A stretch of DNA of 64,000 nucleotides, taken from positions 2,858,001 to 2,922,000 of the forward strand of contig NZ_CP039451.1 in NCBI RefSeq assembly GCF_004843725.1, written 5' to 3'. The number at the start of each line of letters is the position of its first letter. Position 1 is the first letter of the stretch. Positions 1 to 7,574 of the stretch are shown here, piece by piece. Position numbers and translations under genes: made by a program. This DNA is from Psychroserpens sp. NJDZ02 (lineage in GTDB: Bacteria; Bacteroidota; Bacteroidia; Flavobacteriales; Flavobacteriaceae). The notes below the pieces were generated by a model. That model was not told the origin of the DNA and made no database searches. It saw only the letters and a list, made by a program, of their open reading frames with translations.

Positions 1-107
1 AATATCCTGATGGTGTTTATCATTATGTAGCAAGTACAACAGACGCGCCTAATGTACCAAAATGTTTAAAAGGTGTCGCCGCGATTAATAGTTTTTCATT
101 CCAATAA
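1..107 (+). CDS. YHYH-family protein, C-terminal fragment (cut by window edge)
   Basis: The frame is open from base 3 to the TAA at 105-107 and encodes the last 34 residues of a protein that starts outside the window. The tail contains YPDGVYHY followed by VPKCLKG. This matches the C-terminal signature of YHYH-domain proteins, and the complete neighbour at 1267-2397 has the comparable stretch SDYEYV...FPYVGRCVMG. It ends three bases before the next start, so it probably belongs to the same operon. The family has no established function. Assignment rests on a short tail, so it is moderately sure. Confidence 0.6.
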   Translation, partial: YPDGVYHYVASTTDAPNVPKCLKGVAAINSFSFQ

Positions 108-110
108 ATT

Positions 111-728
111 ATGAAAACAAAAATCATTATACTGCTAATGTTATTCACCGTGGTTACAGCGGTTAAGGCGCATAATCCATTGTCAGCAATGTATTATTTA
201 GAGCTGAACCAAGATATTAATATATTAAATATCAGTTTAAGTCAAAACGGTTTAAATGAAGCTCTAAAAAAACATTTTAGTGATTTGAATCTGGAAACAC
301 TATCAGCAACGGATTATAAACAAAAAGCAATTGGGTATATAAAAGATAATTTTAATTTAATTGTAAATGGGGTTAAAATTAAGCTTTTAGAAGGCGGGAT
401 AAAATTAGGAAACCATGAAACTGATTTGAAATTTATTATAGATATTTTTCCTAAACACATCAATACTTTGGATGTGCAGATTGACGCTTTTAAAGAAAAT
501 AATCAGCATCAATCCGTGTTTTCAATTGTTATAGATAATAAAACAAGCAGAGTTATTTTAAATAAAGAAAATAACTATAAAGTCGCACTAGAATTTAGTG
601 ATAATAAAGCGGTATTAAAAAAGGAAAAAATTAATAAAAGTTATCTGTTTGTTCTTTTTCTGATTCCGGTAGTAATCGTTACAAATAATTATATAAAAAA
701 ATCAAACCAAAATGAAACAGAATCTTAA
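111..728 (+). CDS. exported membrane-anchored protein of unknown function
   Basis: 205 residues. A signal peptide (about residues 1-20, ending VKA-HNPL) is followed by a soluble domain of about 150 residues and one C-terminal transmembrane helix (about 176-193), then a short lysine/asparagine-rich tail. The domain should therefore sit in the periplasm, tethered to the inner membrane. The layout (short secreted beta-rich domain starting with AH after the signal) recalls DUF6702-like flavobacterial proteins, but I cannot confirm membership. The last 17 bases overlap the start of the EF-hand gene, which suggests translational coupling within the YHYH operon. Confidence 0.6.
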   Translation: MKTKIIILLMLFTVVTAVKAHNPLSAMYYLELNQDINILNISLSQNGLNEALKKHFSDLNLETLSATDYKQKAIGYIKDNFNLIVNGVKIKLLEGGIKLGNHETDLKFIIDIFPKHINTLDVQIDAFKENNQHQSVFSIVIDNKTSRVILNKENNYKVALEFSDNKAVLKKEKINKSYLFVLFLIPVVIVTNNYIKKSNQNETES

Positions 729-1242
729 AACAACAGTAACTATTTTTTCAATGCTATTATGTTTTAGCGTATTTGCTCAAGGACATTCGGGCGGCGGTGG
801 TCGAGGCGGAAGAGGTGGCGGAAAAGGCCAAGATCGAGGTGGTAAACCGGATGCATCGGAGATCCTTTCAAAATTAGACACAAATAAGGATGAGGTTTTA
901 GACAAAGACGAAGCATCAAATGATAAAATGGGAAAAATAGCGGAGGATTTTGATGTTATTGATACTAATGAAGATGGCGTCATAGATTTAGATGAACTTA
1001 AAGCGTCATTGGACACTAGAAAACCTAAAAAGATTTCAGCTAAAAAAATACTTAAAGAAGTTGATGACAATGGAGATGGCACATTAAATGAATTAGAGAT
1101 CGCTGCTAAAAGTGAACTTATATTAATGGAGCATTTTAGTGAAATTGATACTAATAATGATGGTGAGCTTGACATAGAAGAATTGAAATCTTTTTTTAAT
1201 AAGGACGCTGGCGATAAGCCAGATCGTAAAAAAAGAGAATAA
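712..1242 (+). CDS. exported EF-hand protein with four calcium-binding loops
   Basis: 176 residues. A signal peptide (1-22, SVFA-Q) is followed by a Gly/Arg-rich stretch (about 24-45) and four canonical 12-residue EF-hand loops, at about 56-67, 84-95, 118-129 and 146-157, each with Asp at position 1 and Glu at position 12. The loops are arranged as two pairs, so calcium binding is likely. The start ATG lies inside the preceding gene, and no better internal start precedes the signal peptide. The acidic loops resemble those fused to the C-terminus of the YHYH lipoprotein at 1267-2397, which links the two functionally. The partner is unknown. Confidence 0.85.
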   Translation: MKQNLKTTVTIFSMLLCFSVFAQGHSGGGGRGGRGGGKGQDRGGKPDASEILSKLDTNKDEVLDKDEASNDKMGKIAEDFDVIDTNEDGVIDLDELKASLDTRKPKKISAKKILKEVDDNGDGTLNELEIAAKSELILMEHFSEIDTNNDGELDIEELKSFFNKDAGDKPDRKKRE

Positions 1243-1266
1243 TGTTTAACTATAGCGTAGTAAATT

Positions 1267-2397
1267 ATGAAAAATCAATTTAAAATAATAAGTTTTGTTT
1301 TAGTAGGACTTTTGTTTGGTTGTAATAGTCAAAAAAAGACAACAACGCATAGTCATGATGGTTCAGAAAATCATTCGCATGATACAGATCACGTGGTTGC
1401 ATCAACTAATAATTATTATGGGAACTATGATTTAGAAGATAGTGCCTTTGGGACTAAGACTAAAGTAACTATTGATGGAGATGTACGTATCATGGTGACT
1501 AATTCATTACCAAATCATAAAACAGGAACTTTTCCAAATCCAGGAAATCCTAACACTATAGCATCGCAAGACATCACTTATAAATTTCCGGTTACGCCAA
1601 AGTATACAGGAAAAGCACAATGGATGAGAGAACCAGGAGTTGCTTTAAACGGGATTAAATTTGAACCTCAAACTGCTGAGGTTGTTGTTTGTGACACAGG
1701 AGAAAATTATCGTGTCGAGGCTATTCAAGATGTTATAGATCTTGGTTTAGATTTTAACCATGCACACGTACAACCTACCGGAGCGTATCATTATCATGGA
1801 ACACCAACATCAATGATTTCTAAATTTGATAGTGGGCAAGATTTAGTTCATATTGGATTTGCACATGATGGTTTTCCTATGTACTATTCTAAAAGTGGAC
1901 AATACAAACCAAGTTTTAAATTATTAGATGGGACAAGAGCGGGAGAAGATTGTACTTATGACAATCCAAAACAACATATGAATATTTCTGTTGGTGGTCA
2001 TCATGACGGGACATATGGCTCAGATTACGAGTATGTCGCTGGTTATGGAGATTTAGATGAGTGTAATGGTATTACTGTAGCTGGCAAGTATATGTATTTA
2101 GTGACTAGCCAGTTTCCTTATGTTGGGCGTTGCGTTATGGGGGAAGTTGAAGCAGAACAACAAGGGCCACCAAATGGACAAGGTGATCGTCCTGATTCAG
2201 CTCAAATAATAGAACAAATGGATGCTAATAAGGATGGTAAACTTTCATTAAAGGAAGTTAAAGGCGCTTTAAAAGAAGACTTCTCTAAAATAGACGCCAA
2301 TTCAAATGGTTTTATTACTAAAGAAGAGTTGCAAAAATCGTCAAAAGGTGGAGATCAAGGACCGCGAAGAGGGCCTTCTCAAGGCGGAAGAAATTAA
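1267..2397 (+). CDS. YHYH-domain lipoprotein with His-rich N-terminus and C-terminal EF-hands
   Basis: 376 residues. The lipobox LFGC places the lipidated cysteine at 19. A histidine-rich linker follows (about 28-42, with HSHDG and HSHDTDH), of the kind that can bind transition metals. The YHYH domain spans about 45-300 and contains PTGAYHYHG (YHYH at 174-177), HIGFAHDGFP and GGHHDGTYGSDYEYV. Two EF-hand loops close the protein (319-330 and 343-354). The family is catalogued (YHYH, Pfam PF14240) but has no defined activity. The fusion of a YHYH domain to EF-hands suggests that calcium and a second metal are handled together; this is inference. Confidence 0.85.
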   Translation: MKNQFKIISFVLVGLLFGCNSQKKTTTHSHDGSENHSHDTDHVVASTNNYYGNYDLEDSAFGTKTKVTIDGDVRIMVTNSLPNHKTGTFPNPGNPNTIASQDITYKFPVTPKYTGKAQWMREPGVALNGIKFEPQTAEVVVCDTGENYRVEAIQDVIDLGLDFNHAHVQPTGAYHYHGTPTSMISKFDSGQDLVHIGFAHDGFPMYYSKSGQYKPSFKLLDGTRAGEDCTYDNPKQHMNISVGGHHDGTYGSDYEYVAGYGDLDECNGITVAGKYMYLVTSQFPYVGRCVMGEVEAEQQGPPNGQGDRPDSAQIIEQMDANKDGKLSLKEVKGALKEDFSKIDANSNGFITKEELQKSSKGGDQGPRRGPSQGGRN

Positions 2398-2469
2398 TTT
2401 ATAAAAAAAGCGCAAGTTATTTTTATAACACGCATCTAAAAGAACATAAATCACTAATAACTATATAAA

Positions 2470-3306
2470 ATGAAAAACGTATTTAAATTATCTTTTTTAA
2501 TATTAACCGCATGTACAGTCTTTGTATCATGTAGTGATGATGATGCCTCATCTAGTACAGATACAGATACAGACTCAGAAGGGACTACTGCAACATTACA
2601 TGCTGCTTTTAACGAGTTTAGTACAACTAACACGTCAATAGCATTAAGTGGTTCAAATGTAACCATACAAACTAATGGGTTACCTGATCATACATCTCCA
2701 TATTGGTCAAATACAGTGTCAAGAAGTTTAGTTGGTCCTGAAGGAGAAACAATGACTACTGTTTCTAGCTCAAATCACGCGTTGTGGGTAGAGCCGACAG
2801 TAACAAGTTACGATCAAATGGCACCTGGGAATATTGACGATTTTAACGGTTCATATTCATTAACAGTATCTGCAGATCCACAACTAGCAAGTAGCTCTAC
2901 AGCAACAGGATTAGGTGCCATTGGAATATCAATATCTGGAGCTGTAATTTATAATGATGAAGAAGGACCCAATGTGCCTTTAGATGACGCAGTTGGTTCT
3001 TTAGATTATACAGCAGCACATACAGGGCCGCAAAGTTACCATTACCATTTAGAGCCTAAAGCTTGGTCTAATGATGACGAAGAATTAATAGGTATTATAG
3101 CCGATGGTTTTTTTCTTTATGGACGTAAATGTAACGCAACAGGAACTTACCCTACAGATTTAGATGTATCAGGAGGGCATACAAGTACAACGCAACATAC
3201 AACAACTGCAGAGTACCATTACCATATTGAAAACGAATTATATTTAAACGCATACTATATATTATTCCCAGGTGACTATCAAGGAACTCCAAGCAATATT
3301 CAATAA
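2470..3306 (+). CDS. YHYH-family lipoprotein
   Basis: 278 residues. The lipobox VFVSC gives lipid attachment at Cys21, followed by SDDD and a Ser/Thr/Asp-rich linker. There are two YHYH motifs (190-193 and 249-252). The segment TNGLPDH matches TNSLPNH of the neighbouring YHYH lipoprotein, so the two are paralogues despite low overall identity. It lacks the His-rich linker and EF-hands of its neighbour. The 3' end overlaps the next gene by 35 bases. Function is unknown; the cell location is inferred as membrane-anchored, facing the periplasm or the surface. Confidence 0.8.
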   Translation: MKNVFKLSFLILTACTVFVSCSDDDASSSTDTDTDSEGTTATLHAAFNEFSTTNTSIALSGSNVTIQTNGLPDHTSPYWSNTVSRSLVGPEGETMTTVSSSNHALWVEPTVTSYDQMAPGNIDDFNGSYSLTVSADPQLASSSTATGLGAIGISISGAVIYNDEEGPNVPLDDAVGSLDYTAAHTGPQSYHYHLEPKAWSNDDEELIGIIADGFFLYGRKCNATGTYPTDLDVSGGHTSTTQHTTTAEYHYHIENELYLNAYYILFPGDYQGTPSNIQ

Positions 3307-3904
3307 AAGCTGTTTTTTATTCAGTTTTATAATCTTTTTTAGTTGTCAAGAAAAAGCAGTTAAAAAAGACGTGGTAAATAGTGCTCAAATTGAAATTTCT
3401 GAAATCGTAATCCCTAAGTCTAAATTAGTCTTTAAACAAAATATAGGGCTTGTGTATTATCAAGACAAGCCTTTTAATGGAATTTCGGTTTTATATTATC
3501 CAAACGGTATTAAAGCAGAAACAGTCGCTTATAAAAATGGAGAAAAAGAAGGGGCTTTTAAAAAGTGGTTTCAAGATGGGTTATTAAGCTTTGAAGCTTT
3601 TTATGTCAAAGGAAAATTAAACGGTATTTCTAAATCTTGGTGGTCTAATAGTAATTTAAGGTCAGAGTCTATTTTTGTAAACGGGATCGCAAATGGGGTT
3701 CAAAAACAATGGTATCTTTCTGGCGAAAAATTTAAACAGATGACCATTGTAAACGGTAGGGAAGAAGGTATGCAACAAGCATGGCGTCGTAATGGTAAAA
3801 TTTACAATAATTATGAAGCCAAAAACGGGCGTATTTTTGGATTAAAAAGAGCCAATTTATGTTTTCAATTAGAAGAAGAAATAGTACAAGATGAAAAAAT
3901 ATAA
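3272..3904 (+). CDS. MORN-repeat lipoprotein (YwqK-like)
   Basis: About 210 residues, starting at GTG 3272 inside the preceding gene. No ATG lies upstream of the hydrophobic signal, and the lipobox IIFFSC (Cys25) needs this start. The mature part carries four or five MORN_2-type repeats of the form YYPNG...KNGEKEG, WFQDGLL...VKGKLNG, WWSNSNL...VNGIANG and WYLSGEK...VNGREEG. Such repeats are found in proteins annotated as YwqK antitoxins, but in Bacteroidota they are usually exported proteins of unknown role. It overlaps its neighbours on both sides, so it belongs to the YHYH operon. Confidence 0.75.
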   Translation: MTIKELQAIFNKSCFLFSFIIFFSCQEKAVKKDVVNSAQIEISEIVIPKSKLVFKQNIGLVYYQDKPFNGISVLYYPNGIKAETVAYKNGEKEGAFKKWFQDGLLSFEAFYVKGKLNGISKSWWSNSNLRSESIFVNGIANGVQKQWYLSGEKFKQMTIVNGREEGMQQAWRRNGKIYNNYEAKNGRIFGLKRANLCFQLEEEIVQDEKI

Positions 3905-4556
3905 CCTAATAATTATAGCGCTAATTACTCTTATCGTGTTAAGTTGTAAAGAGCAAGTAGAAGAGAAAAGTAGTAGGGTAGATGGTCTTCCTTACTATAG
4001 TGATGCTAGTTTTACACCGCATTGGTTGGATAGTAAAAGTGAAGCTTTAAGTACATTCCATAAAATACCTGAGTTTAATTTAACGAACCAAGATGGTCAA
4101 AAAGTAACAGAGAAGACGTTTGAGAATAAAATTTATGTTACAGACTTCTTTTTTACATCATGTCCTGGGATTTGTCCAAAAATGACAGAAAACATGTCTG
4201 TTTTACAAGAGGCATTTAAGCATGATGCTGAGGTTTTATTATTGTCTCATTCAGTAACACCAGTAAAAGATTCTGTGTCAACATTAAAACATTACGCAGA
4301 AGGTAAAGGGGTAATTTCTAATAAATGGCATTTAGTAACTGGAGATCGAAAACAAATTTATGATCTAGGCCGTCAATCTTATTTTGTTGAAGAAGATTTG
4401 GGAGGAGAAAAGACAGATGATGATTTTTTACATACTGAAAACTTTGTGTTAATCGATAAGGATAAACACATCAGAGGAATATATAATGGTTTAAATAAAA
4501 CTGCTGTACAACAATTAATTGCAGATATTAAAACTTTAGAAATTGAAGATAAATAA
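3891..4556 (+). CDS. SCO1/SenC/PrrC family lipoprotein
   Basis: 221 residues. Lipoprotein signal with Cys19, then a thioredoxin-like fold. The copper/redox motif SCPGICP (Cys91 and Cys95) and the conserved His171 in FLHTENF are present, which are the three ligands that bind copper in SCO proteins. The family delivers copper to the CuA centre of cytochrome oxidase or acts as a thiol-disulfide reductase. It overlaps the MORN gene by 14 bases and is the last gene of the YHYH operon, being followed by a terminator. No oxidase genes are nearby, so its client may be one of the YHYH proteins (inference). Confidence 0.9.
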   Translation: MKKYNLIIIALITLIVLSCKEQVEEKSSRVDGLPYYSDASFTPHWLDSKSEALSTFHKIPEFNLTNQDGQKVTEKTFENKIYVTDFFFTSCPGICPKMTENMSVLQEAFKHDAEVLLLSHSVTPVKDSVSTLKHYAEGKGVISNKWHLVTGDRKQIYDLGRQSYFVEEDLGGEKTDDDFLHTENFVLIDKDKHIRGIYNGLNKTAVQQLIADIKTLEIEDK

Positions 4557-4577
4557 TTTTGGTTGATTATTTTTTTT

Positions 4578-4616
4578 GAAAAGCTTCGCTGTAATGGTGG
4601 AGCTTTTCTATTTTTA
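4578..4616 (+). terminator. intrinsic terminator of the YHYH/SCO operon
   Basis: The inverted repeat GAAAAGCT (4578-4585) and AGCTTTTC (4601-4608) is followed by a T-rich tract. It lies 22 bases after the SCO stop codon. Confidence 0.75.
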
Positions 4617-4633
4617 TAGAAATATTAAAACTT

Positions 4634-5731
4634 ATGAAAAAAGTAATATACCTTGTTTTTAGTCTTTCGCTAATAATAGGATTAGGAAGTTGTGGTGTTG
4701 GTAAGTATAAAACGGTACCAAAGTCAATAAAAACCACCTTTACTAATGTCGCTATTGCAACGTTAATAGAAGATGAAGCACTTAATGTTAGAGCTATTGA
4801 AATTATTGATACTATTGGCTTAGCTTATTTAACCTCAAAGGGTAAATTTGGTATGTATTTCCATAATGATGCGTCAGAGTTTAATGCCATTAAAAACACG
4901 TTTCCCATTCAAATAAAACATGATACAATTATTCCAAACTTTAGAGCATTAGCTGTTACGGATAATAAAGGTTTTGGATTAAGCATTGGGTCACCTGCAT
5001 TAGTCTTTAATTTGGATGTTGATTTGCATAAAAATACGGTGGTGTATCAAGAAAATCATGAGAAAGCATTTTATGATTCTATGGAGTTTTGGAATGACAG
5101 TGAAGGTATTGCGATCGGAGATCCTACAGACGATTGTTTAAGTGTTATTATTACTAGAGATAGAGGAAAAACTTGGACAAAACTATCGTGTGATGTTTTA
5201 CCAAAAGCAAAAGAGGGTGAAGCTGCATTTGCTGCAAGTGATACTAATATAGCTATTGTAGGCGATAAAACTTGGGTAGCCACAGGTGGTAAGGCTAGTC
5301 GTATTTTATATTCTCCTGATAAAGGAAGTAGTTGGGAGGTCTTTGATACACCAATGATACAAGGTCTTGAAACAACAGGGATCTATAGTCTAGATTTTTA
5401 TGATGAAAATAATGGCTTTGCTGTAGGGGGAGATTATACTAAAGCAGATGCTAATTTGGCTAATAAAATAAAGACTACTGATGGCGGAAAAACGTGGCAA
5501 ATTATGTCTGATGGCTCTGGACCTGGTTACAGAAGTTGTGTGCAATACGTGCCAAATAGTAATGCGCAGCAATTAGTGGCTATTGGTTTTAAGGGTATTG
5601 ATTACAGTAGTGATGCTGGTAATACTTGGACGCATTTAAGCGATGATGGGTATTATACGCTTAGGTTTATAAATGAGACTACAGCGTATGCAGCAGGTAA
5701 TAAGAAAATTAGTAAATTAACTTTTAAATAG
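4634..5731 (+). CDS. BNR/YCF48-like beta-propeller lipoprotein
   Basis: 365 residues with a lipobox at LGSC (Cys20). Repeated Asp-box/BNR-like blades are visible: ITRDRGKTWTKL, YSPDKGSSWEVF, KTTDGGKTWQIM and YSSDAGNTWTHL, with NGFAVGG and TTAYAAGN between them. Flavobacterial proteins of this kind are annotated as oxidoreductase or photosystem II stability/assembly-factor-like, but the fold only indicates a secreted beta-propeller and no substrate can be read. It stands alone, with a terminator on each side. Confidence 0.8.
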   Translation: MKKVIYLVFSLSLIIGLGSCGVGKYKTVPKSIKTTFTNVAIATLIEDEALNVRAIEIIDTIGLAYLTSKGKFGMYFHNDASEFNAIKNTFPIQIKHDTIIPNFRALAVTDNKGFGLSIGSPALVFNLDVDLHKNTVVYQENHEKAFYDSMEFWNDSEGIAIGDPTDDCLSVIITRDRGKTWTKLSCDVLPKAKEGEAAFAASDTNIAIVGDKTWVATGGKASRILYSPDKGSSWEVFDTPMIQGLETTGIYSLDFYDENNGFAVGGDYTKADANLANKIKTTDGGKTWQIMSDGSGPGYRSCVQYVPNSNAQQLVAIGFKGIDYSSDAGNTWTHLSDDGYYTLRFINETTAYAAGNKKISKLTFK

Positions 5732-5754
5732 ACTGTTTTTAATAGTATAAACAG

Positions 5755-5780
5755 CGTCATTCTGAATTTATTTCAGAATT
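5755..5780 (-). repeat. solitary copy of the TTCTGAA-type hairpin repeat
   Basis: Inverted repeat TTCTGAA ... TTCAGAA preceded by CGTCA, lying between convergent genes. It is related to the hairpins of the array at 30417-31063, which read GATACTGAA ... TTCAGTATGACG on the plus strand; this copy is in the opposite orientation. It shows the element is dispersed and not confined to that array. Confidence 0.55.
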
Positions 5781-5782
5781 AC

Positions 5783-5805
5783 ATTATTATTATTATTATT
5801 ATTAT
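5783..5805. repeat. ATT trinucleotide repeat
   Basis: More than seven uninterrupted ATT units directly after the hairpin repeat, in an intergenic region. It is a simple-sequence tract that could vary in length, but it is not placed near a start codon. Confidence 0.85.
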
Positions 5806-5841
5806 CAAATGATGTAAAACTAAAAGAAGTTAAATCAGAGC

Positions 5842-5873
5842 AAAAAAAAGAAGCCAATTGGCTTCTTTTTTTT
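5842..5873. terminator. bidirectional intrinsic terminator
   Basis: A perfect 32-base palindrome: eight A, GAAGCC, AATTGG-centred core, CTTC, eight T. It lies between the convergent genes at 4634-5731 and 5872-6318 and can serve both; its right end overlaps the minus-strand stop codon. Confidence 0.9.
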
Positions 5874-6318
5874 ATTTCTTATTGTCTTTATGCCTACCTC
5901 TAAACTCTTCAATCATTTTTCTTTTAAAGGAGCGTTCTGCATTAAATAATAAGACTATTTTTTTATAACTTATTATTTGGGAGAGTTTGTCTATATATAC
6001 TTTATAGCTCTTAACTTTGGCTTCTTCCAAGTCTTGCATGTCTTTTATTAAAGCTTTAGCTTCACTATCGGTTAATTTCTTAACATCAATATTGTTTCTT
6101 TTAGCTTGAGACACATCTCGTAAGATGTGTTTTTCTTCATCAAACTTATTGTAAATAGGCCAAAAGGCCTCAGCTTCCTTAGGTGTAAAGTCTAATTGCT
6201 CTGTGATATGTGCAACTTTTAATGCTTTTAATTTTTCATGCTGTTTTGCTTTGTCTTTTTGCGCGATAGCACTAAAAGATAGGAGTAAGACAAATAATGT
6301 TATAAGAGGTGTTTTCAT
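5872..6318 (-). CDS. exported Spy/CpxP-like protein (often called sensor of ECF-type sigma factor)
   Basis: 148 residues. A signal peptide (about 1-19, SAIA-Q) is followed by an all-helical, Lys/Glu-rich protein with ITEQLDFTPKEAEAFWPIYNKFDEEK. The pattern LxLTPxEAxxFWPxY is typical of the flavobacterial family encoded beside ECF sigma factors and resembles the Spy/CpxP LTxEQ helices. It is the third gene of a leftward sigma, membrane protein, Spy-like module. A role in sensing envelope stress is inferred from this context only. Confidence 0.7.
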   Translation of the reverse strand: MKTPLITLFVLLLSFSAIAQKDKAKQHEKLKALKVAHITEQLDFTPKEAEAFWPIYNKFDEEKHILRDVSQAKRNNIDVKKLTDSEAKALIKDMQDLEEAKVKSYKVYIDKLSQIISYKKIVLLFNAERSFKRKMIEEFRGRHKDNKK

Positions 6319-6330
6319 TGTCGTGTTTTT

Positions 6331-6813
6331 TTAGTCTTGATATAAGTCGTTTAAGTCTATATCGTCTATATAGTCATCGATTTCTATTAAATCATAAGTA
6401 ATAAAATCGGTTTGTGATAATTCAGAATCACCAATTAATAAGTTAAGATCATTAATCTCTATTTCATCTAAAATATAGTTTTCTACTGTTACCGTATCTA
6501 AGGCGTCTAAAGTTGGTGTTGTTTTAAATAAATTTAAATTAAATAATAAAACGATTGCTGCAGCAGCACTTGATATAGATAATATTGTTTTTTTGCTAAA
6601 TAGGTTAAATACTTTTGGTTCTGGTTTATCTATTTTAGATAAGATAGCAGAATCGAGCGTGTCAAAGTAATTTTCTGGAGTTTTAAAACCTGAAACTTTA
6701 GTGTGCGTCTCTAATAGTGTTTGTGTTAGAATAGCATCTTCTAATCCTTCAAAATAGTTTTTTGGGACTTTAAATCCAGAAGTATTAATTGTATTTAAGT
6801 TTTCTTTTTTCAT
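6331..6813 (-). CDS. membrane protein, candidate anti-sigma factor
   Basis: 160 residues. The N-terminal cytoplasmic part contains an internal duplication, FKVPKNYFEGLEDAIL (about 13-28) and FKTPENYFDTLDSAIL (about 43-58). One transmembrane helix follows (about 78-96), then a very acidic periplasmic tail rich in Asp, Glu and Ile. It lies between the ECF sigma gene and the Spy-like gene on the same strand, which is the usual place for an anti-sigma factor. No zinc-binding ASD motif (HxxxCxxC) is present, so if it is an anti-sigma factor it is of a different kind. Confidence 0.6.
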   Translation of the reverse strand: MKKENLNTINTSGFKVPKNYFEGLEDAILTQTLLETHTKVSGFKTPENYFDTLDSAILSKIDKPEPKVFNLFSKKTILSISSAAAAIVLLFNLNLFKTTPTLDALDTVTVENYILDEIEINDLNLLIGDSELSQTDFITYDLIEIDDYIDDIDLNDLYQD

Positions 6814-6846
6814 TGTACTAGTAAGACTATCAAAATCTTAAATGGT

Positions 6847-7392
6847 TTAATTTGCTTTTAAATATGTTTCAATTTTTTTAGAGGCTATATGATAAGATGC
6901 TTTAAGTGCACCTTCGCTGGTCTCTAATATTTCGGATAATTCGCTATATTTTAAATCCTGAAAATATTTCATATTAAACACTAATTGTTGTTTTTCTGGA
7001 AGCGTCGCTATTGCTTTTTGTAATTTTAACTGAATAGCCTCTCCTTCAAAATAAACGTCAGATTCTAAATTATTAATTAATAGATCCTGAACCTCTTCAT
7101 TATTAATGTTTTTTAGTTTTGAATTTCTTTTTAAGTGTGTTAAAGATTCATTAGTTGCGATTCTGTAAATCCAAGAATATAATTGACTGTCTCCGTTAAA
7201 TTTATTAATGTTCTTGAAGACTTTAATAAAAGTATTCTGTAATACATCGTCCGCATCGTCATGAGACTTTACAATATGTCTGATGTGCCAATATAACCGC
7301 TCTTTATAGCGTGTTATTAGAGTTTTAAAAGCAGCATTTTTATCTTTATCAGATTGTAGTTGCTTTATTAAAATGGTTTCGTTGTCCGACAT
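6847..7392 (-). CDS. ECF-type RNA polymerase sigma factor
   Basis: 181 residues. The sigma-70 region 2 is visible at about 25-90 (YKERLYWHIRHIV, DADDVLQNTFIKVF, SWIYRIATNESLTHLKR). Region 4 is at about 125-180 (LPEKQQLVFNMKYFQDLKY, LSEILETSEGALKASYHIA). It lacks regions 1 and 3, as expected of the ECF group. It should direct polymerase to a small regulon, probably including its own operon with the two downstream genes at 6331-6813 and 5872-6318. Confidence 0.93.
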   Translation of the reverse strand: MSDNETILIKQLQSDKDKNAAFKTLITRYKERLYWHIRHIVKSHDDADDVLQNTFIKVFKNINKFNGDSQLYSWIYRIATNESLTHLKRNSKLKNINNEEVQDLLINNLESDVYFEGEAIQLKLQKAIATLPEKQQLVFNMKYFQDLKYSELSEILETSEGALKASYHIASKKIETYLKAN

Positions 7393-7537
7393 ACATAAAC
7401 TTAGACTCTAAAATAGATTAATAGTTTAATTAAAAAACATAGTATTTAATAAATTGTGCAAACCCTTCTTTTTAATGCGTTTATTCTGTTAATTACCGAT
7501 AAAGAGTTTATTTTTATCGATTAAAAGCGTGATTTAC

Positions 7538-7568
7538 TTGTTTACGAATAATATATATATTAAATTTG
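7538..7568 (+). promoter_or_regulatory. Bacteroidota-type promoter facing right
   Basis: TTG (7538-7540), a 20-base spacer and a perfect TAAATTTG -7 element (7561-7568). It points away from the sigma gene and into a short stretch that has no credible plus-strand gene before the terminator at 7616-7647. Confidence 0.5.
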
Positions 7569-7574
7569 TGCCAT

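Noticed and set aside
777..1175. Minus-strand open frame of about 130 codons over the EF-hand gene
   Set aside because: It lies antisense to a clear EF-hand protein. Its Ser/Pro-rich composition is what Asp- and Gly-rich codons give when read backward, and it has no signal or motif.
3272..3904. Toxin-antitoxin antitoxin (YwqK label)
   Set aside because: The protein is a lipoprotein with MORN repeats, and no toxin gene accompanies it.
5783..5805. Phase-variation tract
   Set aside because: The ATT repeat is intergenic between convergent genes, away from any start codon or promoter, so length changes would not switch a gene.
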